64,000 bases of DNA, from contig NZ_PVTV01000013.1 of assembly GCF_003003055.1 (NCBI RefSeq), forward strand, positions 297,854 to 361,853. The letters run 5' to 3'. The position numbers were made by a program, and so were the translations under genes. Below, piece by piece: positions 45,839 to 53,243 of the stretch. Within the stretch, counting starts at the first letter, position 1. Each line of letters begins with the position of its first letter. The DNA is from Jezberella montanilacus. Its GTDB lineage: Bacteria; Pseudomonadota; Gammaproteobacteria; Burkholderiales; Burkholderiaceae_B. The notes beneath the pieces were generated by a model, which did not search any database, was not told the origin of the DNA, and saw only the letters and a program-made list of their open reading frames with translations.

Positions 45839-47440
45839 ATGGACTGGCAACAACCGTTTCAATCTGGCCGTAAACCCTTGCTGGCACGTAATGTCGTGTC
45901 AACCTCGCAACCTCTTGCGGCTCAGGCGGGCATCGCAGCGATCGCTCGGGGCGGAAATGCCGTCGATGCCGCATTGGCCACCGCAATCTGCCTGACCGTC
46001 GTTGAGCCCACCATGAACGGCATCGGTGCCGACAACTTCGCCCTGATCTGGGACGGTAGTAAGTTGCACGGTCTGAATGCCTCTGGTCGCGCGCCCGCAG
46101 CCTGGAGCCCTGAGCGTTTCAAAGATTTGAGCAAAATGCCCGAGCGCGGCTGGGACACAGTTACTGTGCCTGGCGCCGTATCCGGTTGGGTCGCGCTATC
46201 GAAAAAATTCGGAAAGTTGCCTTTTGCAGACTTATTTAAGGATGCCATACGCCACGCACGTGACGGCTTCCCTGTTGGGCCAACAGTCGCTCGCCAATGG
46301 GCCACGCAATCAGTCGACCTCGCGGACGTTCCCGGCTACCGGCAAGCTTTTTTGCCAAAGGGACAGCCGCCCAAAGCAGGTGAGATCTGGCGCTTTGCCG
46401 ACCAGGCCACGACGCTTGAAGACATCGCCGCGACGGGTGGCGAATCCTTTTATCGGGGCCGCCTTGCCAAAGCGATTGCAAGCTTCGCCAAGGAGTGTGG
46501 TGGTGCAATGACTGAGGCTGATCTGGCTAGTCATCAAGCCGACTGGGTAGAGCCGATCAGCACGAACTTCCGCGGGCATGATATCCACGAGATCCCCCCT
46601 AACGGACAAGGTATCGCTGCCTTGCTTGCACTGAATATCCTTTCGCATCTGCCTTACGATCAAACTGCCGTCGGCTCACCAGAACGTATGCATCTTGAAA
46701 TCGAAGCGATGCGCGTGTCCTTTGCCGATCTGTATGCGCACATTGCTGATCCAGCGCACATGCGCGTGACCTCAGAAGAGATCTTGTCTGACAGCTACGC
46801 CGCCAAGCGCGCCAGCTTGATCGATGTCAGAAAAGCAGGTCAGTACAGTGCTGGTTCACCCAAAGTGGGCGGTACGGTTTACCTGTGTGCGAGCGACGCG
46901 AGTGGCATGATGATTTCGCTGATCCAGTCCAACTTTAAAGGATTTGGGTCTGGTGTGGTCGTGCCTGGCACCGGCATCGCCTTGCAGAATCGCGGTTCAG
47001 GTTTTGTATTGACGCCAGATCACCCCAATCAGGTGGCTGGCGGCAAACGTCCCATGCACACCATCATCCCGGCCTTCATGACTCGTGATGGCACGGCAGA
47101 GATGGCATTCGGCGTCATGGGTGGCAACATGCAGGCGCAAGGCCATATGCAAATGGTGCTGCGAAATGTGGTCGAAGGTCGCAATCCACAAGCCTGCGCC
47201 GATTCACCACGCTGGCGTATCAATGACGTTGGTGATCTGATGCTAGAGAAGCACGTGCCACAAGCCGTTGTCGATGGCCTGATCGCGATGGGACACAAAC
47301 CGACGGTGACACCGGCGGATAGCCTGGATTTTGGTAGCGCTCAGCTTATCCAGAAACTGGAAGGTGAGACCCAGGCTGGCGGTCACGCGTATGCAGCTGG
47401 TTCGGATCCACGCAGAGATGGCCAAGCTATCGGTTATTAA
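45839..47440 (+). CDS. Gamma-glutamyltransferase family enzyme (Ntn hydrolase)
   Basis: A 533-residue protein of the GGT family. It shows LAAQAGIAAIARGGNAVDAA, NGIGADNFALIWDG and NGQGIAALLALNIL; the putative nucleophile Thr sits after the self-cleavage point in VGGTVYLCASDASGMM, followed by the C-terminal PMHTIIPAFMTRDG. No signal peptide is evident, unlike secreted GGTs, so it may be a cytosolic acylase-like member. ATG 45839 has GGAGG 8 bases upstream; an in-frame TTG at 45824 is rejected. Confidence 0.88.
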   Translation: MDWQQPFQSGRKPLLARNVVSTSQPLAAQAGIAAIARGGNAVDAALATAICLTVVEPTMNGIGADNFALIWDGSKLHGLNASGRAPAAWSPERFKDLSKMPERGWDTVTVPGAVSGWVALSKKFGKLPFADLFKDAIRHARDGFPVGPTVARQWATQSVDLADVPGYRQAFLPKGQPPKAGEIWRFADQATTLEDIAATGGESFYRGRLAKAIASFAKECGGAMTEADLASHQADWVEPISTNFRGHDIHEIPPNGQGIAALLALNILSHLPYDQTAVGSPERMHLEIEAMRVSFADLYAHIADPAHMRVTSEEILSDSYAAKRASLIDVRKAGQYSAGSPKVGGTVYLCASDASGMMISLIQSNFKGFGSGVVVPGTGIALQNRGSGFVLTPDHPNQVAGGKRPMHTIIPAFMTRDGTAEMAFGVMGGNMQAQGHMQMVLRNVVEGRNPQACADSPRWRINDVGDLMLEKHVPQAVVDGLIAMGHKPTVTPADSLDFGSAQLIQKLEGETQAGGHAYAAGSDPRRDGQAIGY

Positions 47441-47463
47441 GTAAAGGCCTGGTACGTTGGATC

Positions 47464-48201
47464 TTATTGAACATTGAACGACACGAGTTCACCGGTCAAT
47501 TTGTAGTTCAACGTACCGTCTTCACCGTAGGTTTCATTGATTAACTTGATGTAACGCTTGGTTTCCGGGACGTACCAGTAAGCTTGGTAGACTCTGCCCG
47601 ACGTCACCTTCTCATTAGTGACGGCGGTTGATCCCATGGCCGCGTCTGGATCGGGTTTGCTTTTCGCCTGCCCCGGTGCCAGCGGAGTTGTCGTGCGCGC
47701 AACCCACTTGCCCTCAGCTTCGATCTTGATAGCGTAAAACTGCCCCGCTTTAACAATGATCGATTCAGGCTGAAGCACTTCGTAATCAATTGTCGTTTCT
47801 TGTTTCTTATTAGCAGTGTCTTCGTTGTATTTGATTTGCCATTTTTTACCCTTCACTAAGGGGAAATCAAAGGGCTGGGCAATCACCACCTCTTTATCAT
47901 TAATCGTTCTAAAGTCAGACCAATTCAAGCCCTGTACAAAGGTCCGAGATGGGGCGGTACTGCCAATCGTTGACGCAGTAACGTAAATCCCCGAGCGCGT
48001 AACCCGTGCAACTGACAATTCGTTTCGATAGTCTGTCCAACGGCCATTACTAAAGCTGTTGAAAGTGTAGACCCATTTATTGCCCTCTTCAACCGCTGGC
48101 TGCGGGATTTTGGGATCAGGTGCGGCGGTTGCCGCAAGGGCCGAATCAATCGTGCACAGCAAGCCGATTGACAAGGTAAGCGACAAAAATAGTTTGTTCA
48201 T
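47464..48201 (-). CDS. Exported protein of unknown function
   Basis: A 245-residue protein with a clear Sec signal (MNKLFLSLTLSIGLLCT, cleavage near LAATAAP). The mature part is beta-rich, with WVYTFNSFSNGRWTDYRNEL, WSDFRTINDKEVVIAQPFDF, KGKKWQIKYNEDTANKKQ and AYWYVPETKRYIKLINETYG, resembling the general form of periplasmic or lipocalin-like sheet proteins. I recognise no family. It is convergent with the GGT-family gene, and its N terminus is close to the GST gene stop (48222), so the two may be co-transcribed. Confidence 0.75.
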   Translation of the reverse strand: MNKLFLSLTLSIGLLCTIDSALAATAAPDPKIPQPAVEEGNKWVYTFNSFSNGRWTDYRNELSVARVTRSGIYVTASTIGSTAPSRTFVQGLNWSDFRTINDKEVVIAQPFDFPLVKGKKWQIKYNEDTANKKQETTIDYEVLQPESIIVKAGQFYAIKIEAEGKWVARTTTPLAPGQAKSKPDPDAAMGSTAVTNEKVTSGRVYQAYWYVPETKRYIKLINETYGEDGTLNYKLTGELVSFNVQ

Positions 48202-48221
48202 AAGGGGTGACTCACGATGAT

Positions 48222-48824
48222 TTACAGATTTTTTTGCATGACTTTCAAAAACAAATCGCTCGCTAGCCACTGATCAAGCCAACGACGGGTCTGAGGCCAT
48301 GGGCTGCTATCGAACCACGCCCGATCCACGGCTGCAAACTGCCGCACAAACGGGAAAATAGCGATATCAGTAAGACCTGCCCGATCGCCGTGTAAGTAAG
48401 CATAGTTGGAAAGCGCCGCCTCAAGTCTGGTGATCAAGCAGTCGACACCCTGATCGCGGTAATACGTCTGAGGATGCTCTGGATAGCGCTCAAAGTATTT
48501 ATACCGATCAAGCCATTTCTTGAAGGGGCCATCGTTAATCGAAATCAAATGCTTGCTAGTTTCGCTCGCGGCATACGCCAGCCAGTCAGCGGGATCGTTC
48601 TGATCTAAGGCCCAGCGCATAATCGCCACGCTTTCGTCAATCACTTCACCATTTGCGCACTGAAGGACTGGCACCGTCGCTTTAGGCGATATCGCCAACA
48701 TCTTGGCTGGCTTAGCTCGCAAACTCACCTCATGGACTTCAACGGCAACTCCAGATTGCCAAATCGCCATCCGTGCGCGGATCGCGTAAGGGCAACGTCG
48801 AAAGGAGTAAAGCTTGGTTTGCAT
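48222..48824 (-). CDS. Glutathione S-transferase family protein
   Basis: A 200-residue protein starting MQTKLYSFRRCPYAIRARMA, with a thioredoxin-like N-terminal domain containing the CPYA-type active-site Cys as in omega-class or glutaredoxin-like GSTs, and SPKATVPVLQC with the cis-Pro. The C-terminal domain is alpha-helical (LTDIAIFPFVRQFAAVDRAW). ATG 48824 is chosen because it places the CxxA motif at the usual residue 11. Substrate unknown. Overlap-free but 7 bases from the PhzF-type gene stop. Confidence 0.88.
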   Translation of the reverse strand: MQTKLYSFRRCPYAIRARMAIWQSGVAVEVHEVSLRAKPAKMLAISPKATVPVLQCANGEVIDESVAIMRWALDQNDPADWLAYAASETSKHLISINDGPFKKWLDRYKYFERYPEHPQTYYRDQGVDCLITRLEAALSNYAYLHGDRAGLTDIAIFPFVRQFAAVDRAWFDSSPWPQTRRWLDQWLASDLFLKVMQKNL

Positions 48825-48831
48825 CTCATGA

Positions 48832-49674
48832 TTATAAATTGACCATACCTTCAATCACGACATGCACGTCACCCCCAATCCAAACCGACCCCTCGCTACC
48901 AGGCGTCACCGTCACTCGCCCTGAACGACCAATTTTGGTGCCTTGTGCAACGGTGTATGGTCTGGCCAGCCTACCATTAGCCTTAAGCCACTGCGCAATC
49001 GCTGCGTTCAAGGATCCTGTAATCGGATCTTCAGTCATGGTGCTTGAGAAGCCAAACATCCGTACCTCATAGTCGCACTCGCTTGCAGGCTCATGCGGCG
49101 CAAACAAACCAACAAATTGATATTGTGGCCAGTTTAACTTCGCGGCATCAACAGCCAACACATCCGCAGCGCTTTTTAGCTCAAACAACAGCCACGTCGG
49201 TCCGTTACAGAGTTCGGCTGTGTTAACAATACTTGCCTCGGACAAGCCAAGCACCCCAGCGATACCCGCTCTCTGTGCTGGATCCATCGGTTTGATTGTG
49301 GTGGGCGGCGCGGCAAACGCAAACATCGGTGCTTTTGAAGCATCTACCTCGACAATGCCAATCCTACATTCTTGGCGAACAATCCCCGGGGTTTTCGGGA
49401 TACCACCGCTCTGCAACCATGTTGCACAGCTCCCCAGCGTTGGATGCCCCGCAAACAACATCTCTTGCGCCACGGTAAAAATCCGCACGCGATAATCAGC
49501 CGCTGGATCAGTCGGTGGCAACAAGAATGTTGTCTCCGAAAGATTCGTCCAGGTTGCAAATTTTTGCATCTGCTCAGTACTTAAACCTTCACCGTCAACA
49601 ACGACGGCAAGGCCATTACCTTGCAGCGCCACGGGACTAAAAACATCACACTGAACGAATCGACGGTTTTTCAA
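48832..49674 (-). CDS. PhzF family epimerase/isomerase-like protein
   Basis: A 280-residue protein with the two-lobed diaminopimelate-epimerase-like fold. Landmarks are VQCDVFSPVALQGNGLAVVV, WTNLSETTFLLPP (catalytic Glu of PhzF), MLFAGHPTLGSCATWL and EDPITGSLNAAIAQWL. The family isomerises small metabolites; the role of most members, including this one, is unknown. Upstream is a 253-base gap to cheB on the other strand. Confidence 0.9.
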   Translation of the reverse strand: MKNRRFVQCDVFSPVALQGNGLAVVVDGEGLSTEQMQKFATWTNLSETTFLLPPTDPAADYRVRIFTVAQEMLFAGHPTLGSCATWLQSGGIPKTPGIVRQECRIGIVEVDASKAPMFAFAAPPTTIKPMDPAQRAGIAGVLGLSEASIVNTAELCNGPTWLLFELKSAADVLAVDAAKLNWPQYQFVGLFAPHEPASECDYEVRMFGFSSTMTEDPITGSLNAAIAQWLKANGRLARPYTVAQGTKIGRSGRVTVTPGSEGSVWIGGDVHVVIEGMVNL

Positions 49675-49927
49675 TGACTGATCCCTAGCTAATCAAGTTT
49701 TCATTGATTTTAGCTTCGGTGTCAAAAGACGAGGTAATGAAAGACGAAACATCAACACACCCCCCTTGACGGTTTGTTTTTGCTCTTATCCGTCTTCAAG
49801 TAATATTAGCTAGCCGTAGAAGTACAAAATAAGCAGTCAGCAGGGCAGCAAGCGGATCAGCACTTCTGATCTATACCCCACAATTTTCCGCCGACGTTAT
49901 TCCGATCAATTTGCAGCCACCACTGAC
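49675..49927. other. Intergenic region between phzF-like gene and cheB
   Basis: A 253-base divergent gap. It contains an imperfect inverted repeat (AGCTAATCAA at 49687, TTGATTTTAGCT near 49706) and a run CCCCCCTTGACGG at 49761, which looks like half of the CCC-N8-GGG motif found elsewhere in this region but lacks the GGG arm. No gene was seen. Confidence 0.5.
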
Positions 49928-51088
49928 ATGGCCTCGTTACTCGACTCGAAAGACAATCCAATCAGAATACTGATCGTTGACGATTCTGCAGTGATTCGTC
50001 GCACGATACGTCACGCGCTGATTGCACATTCTGATCTGGAAGTAGTTGGGACTGCAAATGATGGGGCGGCGGCAGTCGCATTTGTTCAGCACACAAAACC
50101 TGACGTCATGATTCTCGACGTTGAGATGCCAATCATGGATGGGATCACTGCCTTAAAAGAGATCCGAAAGTCAGACTGGTCTTTGCCTATTATTATGTTT
50201 AGTTCGCTCACTAAAGTAGGCAGTCAAAGTACCCTGACAGCGCTCACTGAGGGCGCAAGTGACTACGTGGGTAAACCCGACAACACAAGTGATATGCAAG
50301 AGTTTTTGACTGTACTCGAGCAAACGCTTATTCCCAAAATCCGAGCCCTTTGCCCGGACAAGGGACTGAATACAGGACTCGCAGTCAGGAAACTGGCACG
50401 CAACAATACAAAAGATGTATTAAAGCCGCGAACCGCTCCAGACCTTAGTGTTGCACCACACCCCGTCCCCAGCTCTCCTGCCAAACTGTTTGATAACAAC
50501 CCGATTGAAGCGGTTTGTATCGGCGTATCTACCGGCGGCCCGGCAGCTTTAGTAACCGTATTTTCGCAATGGACAGAGCCATTGAAAGTGCCGGTATTTA
50601 TCGTGCAGCACATGCCGGCGCAATTCACAGAGTTGCTTGCTAAAAAGTTAACTAGTATTAGCGGAATGCCAGTAAAAGAAGCAGTGCACGGCGAGGTCGC
50701 GATTGCGGGTCAAGCCTACCTCGCGCCGGGGGGCCACCATATGACTGTTAAAGACATCGGTGGCAGGATTGCCACTCACTTGAACCAAGATCCCCCTGAA
50801 AATTTTTGCCGACCTGCAGTGGACGTCCTCTTTCGATCTGCAGCACGGGCATATGGAAGCCGCCTGCTCGGCGTTGTACTAACCGGTATGGGCAGTGACG
50901 GAATGCTCGGTGCCCAGCACATTATTCAAGCAAAGGGACAAGTCATTGCGCAGGATGAGGCGACTAGCCTCATTTGGGGTATGCCTGGCGCTGTCGTCCG
51001 TGCAGGCTTGGCTCAAAAAATCTTGCCACTAGACGAGATACATACTGAGATAAGCCTGATGGTTTCACGAAAAAGATCTTTAGCATAA
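49928..51088 (+). CDS. cheB: Chemotaxis protein-glutamate methylesterase CheB
   Basis: A 386-residue adaptation enzyme. The receiver domain at residues 10-130 has the phospho-acceptor in VMILDVEMPIMDG (Asp near residue 64), followed by a linker and the C-terminal methylesterase domain with the Ser/His/Asp triad in GVSTGGPAAL, IVQHMPAQFTELLA and VLTGMGSDGM. It removes methyl groups from chemoreceptors. It is followed after 9 bases by cheR and faces the MCP–cheA–cheW cluster. Confidence 0.95.
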   Translation: MASLLDSKDNPIRILIVDDSAVIRRTIRHALIAHSDLEVVGTANDGAAAVAFVQHTKPDVMILDVEMPIMDGITALKEIRKSDWSLPIIMFSSLTKVGSQSTLTALTEGASDYVGKPDNTSDMQEFLTVLEQTLIPKIRALCPDKGLNTGLAVRKLARNNTKDVLKPRTAPDLSVAPHPVPSSPAKLFDNNPIEAVCIGVSTGGPAALVTVFSQWTEPLKVPVFIVQHMPAQFTELLAKKLTSISGMPVKEAVHGEVAIAGQAYLAPGGHHMTVKDIGGRIATHLNQDPPENFCRPAVDVLFRSAARAYGSRLLGVVLTGMGSDGMLGAQHIIQAKGQVIAQDEATSLIWGMPGAVVRAGLAQKILPLDEIHTEISLMVSRKRSLA

Positions 51089-51097
51089 GGACGATTT

Positions 51098-51919
51098 GTG
51101 AATCCTCACTTACTTACCACCTTTTGCGCGTTGCTCGAGTCTAATGCGGGGATATCACTGGATTTATCAAAAGAATATCTCATCAAGGCACGTTTAGATC
51201 CGGTCGCCAGAAATAACGGTTTTACCGATTGCGAACAGCTGCTACAAAAACTCGTTTCGTCACCGCTTGAAGCGCTGCATTGGACGGCGTTTGAAGCTAT
51301 GGCGACTCATGAAACATTGTTCTTTCGTGACAGTTATCCTTTTGAAATGCTTCGAGAAACAGTCCTGCCGTCCCTTATAGCTGCGAGAAAAGCATCGAAA
51401 CAGCTAAATATATGGTGTGCGGCCGCATCGACAGGGCAAGAACCCTACAGTCTTGCAATGCTTCTGCAAGATTTTGAAGCTCAGTTGCAAGGGTGGTCAA
51501 TCAAGATACTCGCAACAGATATATCAGCTACGGCCCTTGATGTAGGCCGCAAAGGCCTTTACTCAAAGCTAGACACAAGTCGTGGCCTGACGAAAGAACA
51601 AATTGCCCGTTTCTTTACCCGTACAGAAGGTGATGCTTATCAAATATCGTCAAAACTCAGGTCGTTGGTTGAATTCAGAACACTGAACTTAATTACGCCT
51701 TGGTTCATGTTGCCTAAATTCGATTTGATTTTGATTCGAAATGTCTTAATTTATTTCAATCGAGTGCATCGGGATTTGGTGCTGAATAAAATCCACCAGC
51801 AACTTGCGGATGAACAAAGCTACCTAATGCTTGGTTCTTCTGAATCTATATTTTCCAGCGACAGCTATCAAGCCGTGCGAATCGGTCGCGGCTCAGTTTA
51901 TCAATGGTCTCGCCGCTAA
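51098..51919 (+). CDS. cheR: Chemotaxis protein methyltransferase CheR
   Basis: A 273-residue SAM-dependent enzyme that methylates glutamates of chemoreceptors. It has the N-terminal helical domain, then WCAAASTGQEPYSLAMLL (SAM site), ILATDISATALDVGRKGLY and FDLILIRNVLIYFNR. GTG 51098 is the start, preceded by AAGGACG at 51087-51093. Its length matches the family. No tetratricopeptide extension is present. The gene pairs with cheB; the downstream region runs convergent to the small ORF at 52012. Confidence 0.95.
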   Translation: MNPHLLTTFCALLESNAGISLDLSKEYLIKARLDPVARNNGFTDCEQLLQKLVSSPLEALHWTAFEAMATHETLFFRDSYPFEMLRETVLPSLIAARKASKQLNIWCAAASTGQEPYSLAMLLQDFEAQLQGWSIKILATDISATALDVGRKGLYSKLDTSRGLTKEQIARFFTRTEGDAYQISSKLRSLVEFRTLNLITPWFMLPKFDLILIRNVLIYFNRVHRDLVLNKIHQQLADEQSYLMLGSSESIFSSDSYQAVRIGRGSVYQWSRR

Positions 51920-52011
51920 GTTGCTGACTTATCTTTAGTTATCTTGGCTTTTTAGACAGTCAGGCCGCACCAGGTCAAGTCTCCCGACGTTTCAGACTGC
52001 GACCCTTGCGT

Positions 52012-52191
52012 TCAAGAATTATTTGGCTGACTTTTTCGGCTGAGCTCAAGCTGGAGCTCATACACCAGTTCATCAACTTCACTTTGAGTAAGTTGTGATG
52101 TTCTCAATTCTGGGGGCGAGAAATGTCCAGCCGCCTTAGACATATTGTTCTGCTTGTTCGAAGTGTTACTGCACGATTTTTTATCAATCAC
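52012..52191 (-). CDS. Small protein of 59 residues, sensor-kinase leader-like
   Basis: Too short for most ORF lists. GTG 52191 is preceded by an excellent TAGGAG (8-base spacing). The product starts MIDKKSCSNTSNKQNN and ends with LTQSEVDELVYELQLELSRK. That helix resembles the ELQVHQIELEMQ-type linker found before PAS domains in sensor kinases, but no PAS or kinase follows: the frame stops at 52012. It could be a truncated remnant or a genuine small adaptor. It lies downstream of the receiver gene, with a CCC-N8-GGG motif 64 bases before its start. Confidence 0.6.
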   Translation of the reverse strand: MIDKKSCSNTSNKQNNMSKAAGHFSPPELRTSQLTQSEVDELVYELQLELSRKSQPNNS

Positions 52192-52254
52192 GATAAAAAC
52201 TCCTAAAATATATTCTGAGACTTCATGTTAGTGGCTGCCACATACCCCAACAAT

Positions 52255-52270
52255 CCCTAACTTTAGGGGG
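52255..52270. promoter_or_regulatory. CCC-N8-GGG motif, copy 1 (upstream of 59-residue ORF)
   Basis: CCC at 52255-52257, spacer TAACTTTA, GGGGG at 52266-52270. The inner TAACTTTA also pairs partly (CCCTAA/TTAGGG). It lies 64-79 bases upstream of the small ORF's start on the minus strand, a position suited to an activator. Confidence 0.55.
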
Positions 52271-52308
52271 TATCCGCCTTATTTTGATTCTATTATTTGA
52301 CGCAGCTC

Positions 52309-52761
52309 TCACACTCGCTTTTTAGCCAGCGCAACAAATACCCGGGTTTGTAACAACACTGAGCTGAAGGGTTTTGGCAAATAGTCCTCTGCACCCAGCC
52401 TGATGCACTGGATAGACTGTTCAAGATAGTCAAACCCAGAGATGACAATAACGGGAATATCCTTTAAATCTGGATCCGCTTTCAGCAACTTGAGCACACC
52501 AATACCGTCTAGGTTCGGCATTTCTATATCAAGCAGTATCAAGTCGAATACTTCTTTACGCAAAGCTTCGATGGCAGCAACCCCGTCCTGCGCAAACTCA
52601 GTGCTGTGGATGCCCATTCGACCAAGCTCTCGTTTAAGCACCCGGCGTAATGAACGGCTGTCGTCGACGATTAAAACCTTAACTTCAGCACTAGCATTTA
52701 ATTGCAGCGAAACAATATCATGAGACGCAGAATCTGTCATATTTTTCTCGCACTTCAACAT
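52309..52761 (-). CDS. CheY-like single-domain response regulator
   Basis: A 150-residue receiver protein with no output domain. It has VLIVDDSRSLRRVLKRELGR (acidic pair), the phospho-acceptor in LILLDIEMPNLDGIG, VIVISGFDYLEQS and the conserved Lys in EDYLPKPFSS. An N-terminal extension of about 27 residues precedes the receiver. ATG 52761 overlaps the cheW TAA (TAATG); ATG 52740 is an alternative. It is probably the target of CheA in this cluster; no CheZ or CheD gene is seen. Confidence 0.9.
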   Translation of the reverse strand: MLKCEKNMTDSASHDIVSLQLNASAEVKVLIVDDSRSLRRVLKRELGRMGIHSTEFAQDGVAAIEALRKEVFDLILLDIEMPNLDGIGVLKLLKADPDLKDIPVIVISGFDYLEQSIQCIRLGAEDYLPKPFSSVLLQTRVFVALAKKRV

Positions 52762-53243
52762 TATTGCTGCAAAGCAAGGAGTGCCTGCTCGGGTTGATGT
52801 AAGTATTGCGGCTGAGTGAGATCTGACGCAATCCTCTTTGCGTCAACGATAAGAAGCAGTCTATTAGGCAGCTTATGAACGCCCACGATCAGTTCCTTGG
52901 AGGTTTCGGGAAAATTCTTTGGTGGTGGTTCAAAGGTATCTTGATGCAAAGCGATGATTTCTCCAACATCGTCTACCAGCGCTGCAATGGTGAGGTTGCC
53001 TGATTGCAGGATAATGCTGATTGAACCATCCTCGGGGCATGAAGAATCCAGCTTAAACCTTTCATGCATGTTAATTGCTGGCACAATTTCACCACGCAAA
53101 TTGACAATACCGCGGATTGTCTTCGGACTTTTAGGTACCGGCGTGATTTTTAGATCGCGATTAAGCTCCATCACATCTGTCGCGATAATTCCAAAGAAAA
53201 AATCGCCCAAATAAAATGTAATAAATTCTGCGGATTTAGACAT
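52761..53243 (-). CDS. cheW: Chemotaxis coupling protein CheW
   Basis: A 160-residue adaptor linking receptors to CheA, made of one CheW-like SH3-type domain: FITFYLGDFFFGIIATDVME, PKTIRGIVNLRGEIVPAINM and AALVDDVGEIIALHQDTFEP. ATG 53243 overlaps the cheA stop by 8 bases. It lies between cheA and the receiver gene in a fully overlapping string, implying a single message. Confidence 0.93.
   Translation of the reverse strand: MSKSAEFITFYLGDFFFGIIATDVMELNRDLKITPVPKSPKTIRGIVNLRGEIVPAINMHERFKLDSSCPEDGSISIILQSGNLTIAALVDDVGEIIALHQDTFEPPPKNFPETSKELIVGVHKLPNRLLLIVDAKRIASDLTQPQYLHQPEQALLALQQ

Noticed and set aside
49761..49780. CCCCCCTTGACGGTTTG upstream of cheB as a seventh copy of the CCC-N8-GGG motif
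   Set aside because: The right arm reads TTG instead of GGG, so it is at most a half-site.
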